DNA of 34,598 bases from a virus, in IMG/VR virus record IMGVR_UViG_3300030107_002569, positions 1-34,598 of that record; one strand, 5' to 3'. This document shows positions 28,686-34,598 of this stretch, piece after piece. Made by a program: the position numbers and the translations under genes. Position 1 is the stretch's first letter. Every line of letters begins with the position of its first letter. A model generated the notes under the pieces. That model worked only from the letters and a program-made list of their open reading frames with translations. It was not told the origin of the DNA and made no database searches.

Positions 28686-30731
28686 ATGGATCTAATTGAA
28701 GAGCTTTCACGCTTGCCTGCTGGCTGGCGATACTGTGCCGTCAATGCCAATAAACAGCCCTATCAAAAAAATTGGCAACACAATCCCTTAAAAAGATCTG
28801 AATTATTTACAGAAATAAAATCAGGCAGAGCAAAAGCAATTGGTGTTGTGGCAGGTGAAAAGTCGGGCGTTATGTTCCTTGACCATGATGGCCAATCTGC
28901 TTCAGATGTTTTAACCTCTTGGGGTCTTAGTGTTTCCTCTCTCCCTCCTTCTTGGATGGTGACTTCAGGAAGAGTTGGCCGCTTCCAATTGATTTACAAA
29001 GTTCCTGAAAAATATTGGTCGAAAATAAAAACTAAAAAATATAAATCAGGTGTCATTACAGAAGATGGATCACATGAGCAGGTCGAATTGAGGTGGGATC
29101 GGTGTCAAAGCGTTGTAGCAGGAGCGCACCCAACCACAAGTGGTTATTCATGGATGAACAACAGATCACCTGATGACCTCCCACTAGCAACAGCACCAAT
29201 AGAACTGCTGAAAAAAATGATGGATACAAAAAAACCATCAATTAAACCTGAAATCATTAACTCAGATATAGATAAAGCTCGTTCCTTACTTCAGTCAATT
29301 AATCCATCTCGCCTTGATGATTACGACACTTGGATACAAATAGGAATGAGTCTCCATAGTTGTTCTGACTCTTTACTAACAGACTGGATTCATATTTCAG
29401 CCGCCGCTTCAAATTTTAATCAAGGTGAATGTGAAAAAAAATGGCAGTCCTTTGGTAAGCGTTCAGGGGTTTCACTTGGAACCCTAGTTAAGTATGCTAA
29501 AGAAGACGGCTGGACTCCTCCACCCAAAACTTTTCCTACTTCCCTAGTTCCGCAAAAGAAAGAAGATAACGACACTTCAGTTATTCCAAAAAAATTAGAA
29601 CAACTAACCCCTACAGAATTAGTTGAACTCTTAAGGCAACAACAAGACAAAATTCAATTCAACATCTTCACTCAAAATGTTGAGATGAATAACCAATCAA
29701 TGAAAAACATTGAATTGTTTTATCTCACACTCGCAGAACTAGGTTTCAAAGTTTCAAAAGAATTAGCTGTCGATTGCGTTCAGAAAGTGGCTTATGAAAA
29801 CCAATTTGACCCAGTTAGAAACTACCTTGAAGCTGTCTCACAAAATGTTGAACCAACTTTCATCGACCGACTTGCATCAACTTACTTACGACCATCAGAT
29901 CAAACATTGCAAGAACCCACGATTTATGACCAGATGATGAAAGCCACCTTGATTGGTGCTGTTAGGCGCGTAATGGAACCAGGTTGTAAACATGATTATG
30001 CAACAGTATTAAAAGGAAAACAGGGCGGCGGTAAATCAACTTTCTGGCAAATCTTGGGCGGTCAATTCTTTAATGATTCCCTCGGTGATCTTTCCTCTAA
30101 AGATGATGTTCTTTGTCTACACAGAAGCTTTATTTGCGAATGGGGAGAAATTGACAGAATTACAACTAAAAAAGAAGCAGGCTCAATTAAGTCTTTTCTT
30201 TCAAGATCGACTGATCATTTTAGAGTCCCTTATGGTCGGGCAATTGAAGAGCATCCAAGACGTGGCATTATTGTTGGCTCAACAAATCGTGATGGTTTTT
30301 TAATTGATGAAACAGGCAACCGCCGCTTTTTGGTGATTCCCTGTGAAACTGATCTCCATAATCAAGTTGATTTTCATTCCTTAGAAATTGAAAGAGACTC
30401 AATTTGGTCAGCCGCTTTTAAAGCTTATAAAAACAAAGAGCCGCATTACTTAACATCTGATCAAGAACAACAAGTCGCAGAAGATAATCTTTCTTACCTC
30501 ATTGAGTCACCTTGGACACAACCAATAATTTCCTACCTACAAACTCCAAACAATAAATTTAAAGATATTACGATTGAACTTTTACTTACTGAAGCAATTG
30601 AAAAACCAAAAGCTCAACAAAAAAAATCTGACACAATGCAAATCTCATCCATTCTCAAAACGCTCGGATATGAGAGAAAACGGAAAAGAATTGATGGGAA
30701 CCCAAAATGGGTGTGGGAACACCTCACTTAA
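28686..30731 (+). CDS. Primase-helicase (prim-pol / PriCT / VirE type)
   Basis: 681 residues, three modules. At 1-175: prim-pol-like, with the metal site Asp66-His-Asp68 in VMFLDHDGQ and VELRWDRCQSVVAGAHPTTS. At about 195-280: PriCT-like (LDDYDTWIQIGMSLHSCSDS, WQSFGKRSGVSLGTLVKYAK). At about 420-560: VirE-type SF3-like ATPase with Walker A GKQGGGKST (near 444-452), Walker B-like ICEWGEID (near 482) and GSTNRDGFLIDETGNRRFLV. It probably makes primers and unwinds the origin. The start is one base after the previous stop. Confidence 0.88.
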   Translation: MDLIEELSRLPAGWRYCAVNANKQPYQKNWQHNPLKRSELFTEIKSGRAKAIGVVAGEKSGVMFLDHDGQSASDVLTSWGLSVSSLPPSWMVTSGRVGRFQLIYKVPEKYWSKIKTKKYKSGVITEDGSHEQVELRWDRCQSVVAGAHPTTSGYSWMNNRSPDDLPLATAPIELLKKMMDTKKPSIKPEIINSDIDKARSLLQSINPSRLDDYDTWIQIGMSLHSCSDSLLTDWIHISAAASNFNQGECEKKWQSFGKRSGVSLGTLVKYAKEDGWTPPPKTFPTSLVPQKKEDNDTSVIPKKLEQLTPTELVELLRQQQDKIQFNIFTQNVEMNNQSMKNIELFYLTLAELGFKVSKELAVDCVQKVAYENQFDPVRNYLEAVSQNVEPTFIDRLASTYLRPSDQTLQEPTIYDQMMKATLIGAVRRVMEPGCKHDYATVLKGKQGGGKSTFWQILGGQFFNDSLGDLSSKDDVLCLHRSFICEWGEIDRITTKKEAGSIKSFLSRSTDHFRVPYGRAIEEHPRRGIIVGSTNRDGFLIDETGNRRFLVIPCETDLHNQVDFHSLEIERDSIWSAAFKAYKNKEPHYLTSDQEQQVAEDNLSYLIESPWTQPIISYLQTPNNKFKDITIELLLTEAIEKPKAQQKKSDTMQISSILKTLGYERKRKRIDGNPKWVWEHLT

Positions 30732-30822
30732 TTTTGTTCTCACCTTGTTCTCTTCCTGGGAACGCTGAAACCCCTTTATTTTCCAATGCTTGTGCTTGCC
30801 TGTTCTCTGTTCCTATAAAACC

Positions 30823-30844
30823 ATATAATATATATATATTATAT
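30823..30844. repeat. 22-base perfect AT palindrome, possible origin element
   Basis: A run of only A and T from 30823 to 30850 contains a perfect palindrome, 30823-30844, that could unwind or extrude a cruciform. It lies in the 206-base gap between primase-helicase and the packaging genes. Just downstream TGGGATC occurs twice (30878-30884, 30897-30903), 19 bases apart, as iterons might. This could be an origin or packaging site; no functional proof exists here. Confidence 0.45.
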
Positions 30845-30937
30845 ATATATAGGTATATAGGGGTAATAGGAGCTATATGGGATCGGTAGGCACAGGTGGG
30901 ATCACCGAGAACACTTTACTAATCTTATTTCTGTCTC

Positions 30938-31156
30938 ATGCCTGTCTCAACCAAGAATGAACCCGTTGTGGATCGTCTTATTCTTCTCCTTAATCAATCT
31001 GAATATGTTGCAGATGCAATCCTTGATAATGCCTTAGAAGAAAAAAAACGTCTTGATCCTAAAGTTGTTGCTGCCCTAACTCAAAACTTGGTAAGAATTG
31101 CTGATATATTATCGGCAGCAGAGGAAGCTGATTTAAAACCTTTATCCAATGAATAA
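30938..31156 (+). CDS. Small protein upstream of terminase (72 aa)
   Basis: 72 residues, acidic and helical (PVVDRLILLLNQSEYVADAI, LDNALEEKKRLDPKVVAALT, QNLVRIADILSAAEEADL). It begins 206 bases after the primase-helicase gene and 14 bases before the small terminase start. It might assist terminase or capsid assembly. I do not recognise a family. Confidence 0.55.
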   Translation: MPVSTKNEPVVDRLILLLNQSEYVADAILDNALEEKKRLDPKVVAALTQNLVRIADILSAAEEADLKPLSNE

Positions 31157-31170
31157 GCTATATTTTGCTT

Positions 31171-31494
31171 ATGGCTAATAAATCAACCAAAATTGAAGTT
31201 AATAATCGGGTAAATGATATTTATCAATTGCTCTTAGATGGAAACTCACGCACTCAAATAGCTCTATATGCAGCAGAAAAATGGGGCGTAAAGATGAGGA
31301 CAGTAGACGAGTATTTATCAAAAGCCCGTGAATTGCAACAGATGGATGCTCAGGTTGAAAGGCCAACCTGGCTCCTAGCTGCTATATCTCGTTTGCAAAA
31401 TTATGAAAGTAAGGCAGCAAAGAGTGGACAATTTCAAGCAGCTAACAGAGCAATTGAACTTCAAGCACGACTTTTAAGGTTTGAATTAAGTTGA
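31171..31494 (+). CDS. terS: Terminase small subunit
   Basis: 107 residues from the ATG at 31171 (a TTG at 31165 would add two). An N-terminal helix-turn-helix (VNDIYQLLLDGNSRTQIALY, AAEKWGVKMRTVDEYLSKAR) leads to a helical oligomerisation part (KAAKSGQFQAANRAIELQAR). This is the shape of small terminases that bind the packaging site. The stop (TGA) overlaps the large-subunit TTG start. Confidence 0.8.
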   Translation: MANKSTKIEVNNRVNDIYQLLLDGNSRTQIALYAAEKWGVKMRTVDEYLSKARELQQMDAQVERPTWLLAAISRLQNYESKAAKSGQFQAANRAIELQARLLRFELS

Positions 31495-32852
31495 GCAATC
31501 TTCTTACAGGTATTTGTGAAAATGAGCCATTGATGGCTTTTGCTGAAAGAGATGTTTTTTATTCTCCACCAACAGCCGAGGAAGTAACTAATACGGTTTA
31601 TGAGTCTTTGCTACCTCATCAAAAAGAGTTTTGTGATGATATGGAGCATAGAAAATTAGCTTTAGTTTGTGGATTTGGTGCAGGTAAGACTTTTTCTTTA
31701 ATCGCTAAAAGTGTGATTCTTGCAGCAAAAAATATTGGCTTTGTATCTGCATTGTTTGAGCCTACAAATGTGATGCTTAGAGATATTCTTCATAGGTCAA
31801 TGCTTGAAATGTTAGACGAATGGAAAGTCCCTTTTACTTATAGAGCCTCACCAATGCCAGAGCTAACAATTCAATTCAAAGAAGGCAGCCATACAATTTT
31901 ATTCAGAACCATTTTGAATTATCAAAGATTGAGGGGACAGAATCTTTCAAATATAGGATTTGATGAGGCAGACATTGTTGGATCTTCAGATGCAGAAGCG
32001 GCCATGAATATGGCACTTGCTCGTTTACGTTCTGGCAATGTTCGTCAATTTTTTGTCACTACAACTCCAGAGGGTTTTGGCTTTGCTCATAAAACATTTA
32101 AGAAAGAAGCAAAAGAAGACACAAGATTGATTCAAGCAAAATCAACTGATAATCCTTTTTTACCACCTGACTTCATTGAAAATCTATATTTGAATTACGA
32201 TAAAAATTTAATAGAAGCCTATCTCAACGGAAATTTTGTAAATCTAAATACGGGTTCTGTCTATACAAGATTTAGTAGAGCCAAGCACGTTATTGATGAA
32301 TTACCTTTTGTCATTCAGGGTGAACCGTTAAAAATTGGAATTGATTTTAACGTTGGAAATATGAACGCTGTTGTAGGTGTAACAGAGGGAGATAAGCTTT
32401 ATGTGTTTGATGAAATATGTAAAGAACAGGACACCGATTCTTTGGCAAAAGAAATTAAACGCCGCTATCCTACAAACAAGATTTATGTTTATCCAGATGC
32501 TAGTGGGGCAGCACGAAATACAACTAATGCGTCAAGGACAGATATATCAATCTTGGAAGGTTATGGATTCACTTCAATGGCTCTTAAGAGTAACCCACCG
32601 ATCAAGGACAGGGTTCAGACCTTACAAGCACTCTTGGAAAACTCAAAAGGACGGGTGCGAATGGCGGTTCATGCCCGTTGCAAATCACTGATTGAAAGTT
32701 TGGAATTACAAAGTTATGACGAGAAAACAGGTTTACCAGATAAGCAAAATAATTTTGATCACTTAAATGATTGTTTAGGTTATCTTGTGTATCGTGAGTT
32801 CAATATGATTTACAGTAAGGCAGGAGCAAGAACAGGCTTTAGAATCTACTAA
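31491..32852 (+). CDS. terL: Terminase large subunit
   Basis: 453 residues from a TTG overlapping the small-subunit stop (TTGA). ATPase: Walker A GFGAGKT (61-67), Walker B IGFDEAD (155-161), and a coupling TTTP motif (near 189). Nuclease: Asp in IGIDFNVG (near 284), Asp in YPDASG (near 337) and Asp in HLNDCLGY (near 425), an RNase-H-like metal site. It pumps DNA into the procapsid and cuts it. The length is typical. Confidence 0.95.
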   Translation: MSNLLTGICENEPLMAFAERDVFYSPPTAEEVTNTVYESLLPHQKEFCDDMEHRKLALVCGFGAGKTFSLIAKSVILAAKNIGFVSALFEPTNVMLRDILHRSMLEMLDEWKVPFTYRASPMPELTIQFKEGSHTILFRTILNYQRLRGQNLSNIGFDEADIVGSSDAEAAMNMALARLRSGNVRQFFVTTTPEGFGFAHKTFKKEAKEDTRLIQAKSTDNPFLPPDFIENLYLNYDKNLIEAYLNGNFVNLNTGSVYTRFSRAKHVIDELPFVIQGEPLKIGIDFNVGNMNAVVGVTEGDKLYVFDEICKEQDTDSLAKEIKRRYPTNKIYVYPDASGAARNTTNASRTDISILEGYGFTSMALKSNPPIKDRVQTLQALLENSKGRVRMAVHARCKSLIESLELQSYDEKTGLPDKQNNFDHLNDCLGYLVYREFNMIYSKAGARTGFRIY

Positions 32853-32877
32853 AAGCTTGATACTATGAGGAAAAAAA

Positions 32878-34272
32878 GTGTACGGAACTCTTGACGGAAT
32901 CTACAACCCCATTACAACCGTTGCAGCCACTACGGTTGCAAGTCCTAATGCTGCCTATCAGCGCATGGCAAACTTCTGGGGATTGATTACCGATCTAAGA
33001 GAAGGCACATATAAGATCAGGAGTGAACATAGGAAATATCTTCCACAACAACCTAGAGAACAAGATGATTCTTATGATGTTCGATTAAGTCGTTCAACCG
33101 TTGTCCCATTTGTGCAGCGAATTGAAAAAATGTTGTCGGGGATGCTGGTAAGAAAACCAATAAGGCTTGATGATGTTTCTGATTTAGTACGTGAGCAATT
33201 ATTTGATGTAGATCTTGATGGCAATGATTTAAATGTTTGGTTATATCAAACAGCAAGGCAAGCAATAAGTTTTGGTCATGTTGGTGTTTTAGTTGATGCA
33301 CCAAAAGAAGGAGAAAAGGCAAGACCGTACTGGGTGACATATCAACCTTCAGATATTCTTGGATGGAGAACAGAGATTAGAGAAGGTGTAAGGAAATTAT
33401 CTCAACTTAGATTATTAGAAAGAGTTGTTGAAGCTGACGGAAAGTATGGAGAGAAAACAGTCGAACAAATTAGAGTTTTAGAGCCTGGTAGTTTTGAAAT
33501 TCACAGAAAAAAAGATAAAGGTGATTTTTATATCCATGACTCTGGAACCATGAGCTTGGATGAAATTCCATTTTCTATTGCTTATGCAAATAGAGTTGGC
33601 CCTTATGAATCTAGAAGTCCGTTGTATGACATCGCAGAATTAAATTTAAAGCATTATCAAATTCAATCTGATCTTGATAATATTCTTTCTGTTTCTGCTG
33701 TTCCCTTATTAGCTTTTTATGGTTTCCCTGCTAGTGCAGATGAGATTTCAGCAGGGCCAGGTGAGGCGTTAAGTTTACCGCAAGAATCAAGAGCAGAATA
33801 TATAAGCCCCTCTGGAGATAGTTTTGACAGTCAATTTAGAAGGTTGAACGATATTGAAAAGCAAATTAATACGCTTTCACTAGCAGCAGTGATGGGTTCC
33901 AAGTTGGTTGGTGAAACAGCAGAGGCAAAGCGAATTGATAGAAGCCAAAGTGATGCAACGCTCATGGTCTTGGCTCAACAGATGCAGGATTTAGTTGATA
34001 ACTGTTTGAGGTTTCATTCCATGTATTTGAATGAGCCTAACGCTGGCAGTAGTTTTGTTAATCGTGATTTCGTTAGTGCAAGATTAGAGCCGCAAGAAAT
34101 CCAGAGCTTGTTGCAACTTTATACTGCTGGAACTATTTCACAGAAAACATTGCTTGATCAACTTTCCTCTGGGGAAGTCTTAGCAGATGATTTTGACGTT
34201 GAGGAAGAGTTAGAAAGTACGCAATCGGGCGGGTTGATTGAAATGGATTCAGCACCAACTGAAGCGGCTTAA
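32878..34272 (+). CDS. Portal protein (DUF4055-like)
   Basis: 464 residues from a GTG start with AGG four bases upstream. It has the DUF4055-type portal pattern: YQRMANFWGLITDLREGTYK, RSTVVPFVQRIEKMLSGMLV, VRKPIRLDD, QTARQAISFGHVGVLVDAPK and EIPFSIAYANRVGPY, then ELNLKHYQIQSDLDNILSVS, which form the stem-like helices. The dodecameric portal is the DNA entry channel. It directly follows the large terminase, as in most tailed phages. Confidence 0.88.
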   Translation: MYGTLDGIYNPITTVAATTVASPNAAYQRMANFWGLITDLREGTYKIRSEHRKYLPQQPREQDDSYDVRLSRSTVVPFVQRIEKMLSGMLVRKPIRLDDVSDLVREQLFDVDLDGNDLNVWLYQTARQAISFGHVGVLVDAPKEGEKARPYWVTYQPSDILGWRTEIREGVRKLSQLRLLERVVEADGKYGEKTVEQIRVLEPGSFEIHRKKDKGDFYIHDSGTMSLDEIPFSIAYANRVGPYESRSPLYDIAELNLKHYQIQSDLDNILSVSAVPLLAFYGFPASADEISAGPGEALSLPQESRAEYISPSGDSFDSQFRRLNDIEKQINTLSLAAVMGSKLVGETAEAKRIDRSQSDATLMVLAQQMQDLVDNCLRFHSMYLNEPNAGSSFVNRDFVSARLEPQEIQSLLQLYTAGTISQKTLLDQLSSGEVLADDFDVEEELESTQSGGLIEMDSAPTEAA

Positions 34273-34275
34273 TGA

Positions 34276-34598
34276 ATGTCAACTCCTGAAGCGTTTTATA
34301 GAGAGGTTATTGATTTAAACCGTTATAGCAATTCTGTTGCTGGTAAATATGCAAGAGCTTATAACGACATTATTGCAAGAGCAGCAGAAAGACTTGTTGA
34401 TATTGAATTTAGGCAGCAGGGAACGATTAACGCTGTTGCACCTGAAACGAGGAAAAGACTAAGAGCAATTATCAAACAATCGAAAGATAGTTTAAATACA
34501 TGGTCAGGTGAATCTGCTAGAGCATTTAAAAAAGAACTTCAAGGGTTAGCAGTATTACAAACTGAATTTATAGAAAATGAATTAAAGAAAGTTGTAGC
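34276..34598 (+). CDS. SPP1 gp7/MuF-like head morphogenesis protein, 3' partial
   Basis: About 107 residues are visible before the window ends; the frame is still open. The start MSTPEAFYREVIDLNRYSNS and the helix series (KYARAYNDIIARAAERLVDI, PETRKRLRAIIKQSKDSLNT) match the N-terminus of minor head proteins after the portal. It starts four bases past the portal stop. On a circular map the rest would be followed by the scaffold gene at the window start. Confidence 0.65.
   Translation, partial: MSTPEAFYREVIDLNRYSNSVAGKYARAYNDIIARAAERLVDIEFRQQGTINAVAPETRKRLRAIIKQSKDSLNTWSGESARAFKKELQGLAVLQTEFIENELKKVV

Noticed and set aside
30707-30889. 60-residue plus-strand open frame in the gap after the primase-helicase
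   Set aside because: It crosses the end of the primase gene and the AT palindrome, has repeated Tyr/Ile from the AT run, and has no ribosome site.
1-34598. tRNA genes, CRISPR arrays and insertion sequences
   Set aside because: I saw no tRNA-like acceptor and T-arm pattern, no spaced repeat array and no transposase. A tRNA search program would settle the first.

Overview
The window is nearly all of a small, AT-rich siphovirus genome. Its first and last genes are both cut by the window edges, and both belong to the head-assembly block. Read as a circle, the end (terminase, portal, SPP1 gp7/MuF-like head protein) would run into the start (scaffold-like protein, major capsid protein). The simplest view is a circularly permuted or terminally redundant dsDNA phage with a short piece missing at the join. 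Several accessory proteins strongly resemble, from memory, families common in marine cyanophages: the secreted 'PVVPNF' and 'YGGGV.CQGP' proteins, the 'MADRKISAL' fibre, the 'VPDRDEQFEY' membrane protein and a Pro-rich structural-like protein. A marine Synechococcus or Prochlorococcus host is therefore the best guess. No integrase, repressor, tRNA, photosynthesis gene, DNA polymerase or recognisable endolysin was found.

Layout. (1) 1-5273, plus strand: scaffold, capsid, decoration-like protein, head-tail connectors, tail terminator, tail tube, and a tail-assembly chaperone pair made by a -1 frameshift. (2) 5305-13547: lambda-like tail tip series (tape measure, M, L with four Cys, JAMM peptidase, NlpC/P60, I, J). 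(3) 13582-16989: two fibre-like proteins, one with a C-terminal S74 chaperone, and two small proteins. (4) 17079-20597: an envelope/membrane block with two plus-strand genes converging on six minus-strand genes for secreted or membrane proteins, then two small plus-strand genes. (5) 20598-21531: small genes and terminators. (6) 21555-28455, minus strand: SF2 helicase, VRR-NUC nuclease, a ParB-fold-like protein, a ribbon-helix-helix protein, three small transcription units with near-identical promoters, a PDDEXK exonuclease, an ERF annealing protein, small DNA-binding proteins and a methyltransferase-like protein. (7) 28505-34598, plus strand: a second ribbon-helix-helix protein, a primase-helicase, a putative origin or packaging region, terminase, portal and the head-morphogenesis gene.

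How it fits together. Replication probably starts with the prim-pol/VirE-type primase-helicase and borrows the host polymerase. The exonuclease and ERF protein form a Red-like recombination pair, and VRR-NUC and the SF2 helicase may process branched DNA. Transcription appears to diverge at about 28.47 kb, where two opposed promoters share the same -10 position. Leftward genes look early and metabolic; rightward genes look like packaging and virion genes. The most striking unexplained feature is at 25.05-25.73 kb: three promoters share the same direct repeat over the -35 box, and each drives a very small gene. Two of these units close with their own terminator.
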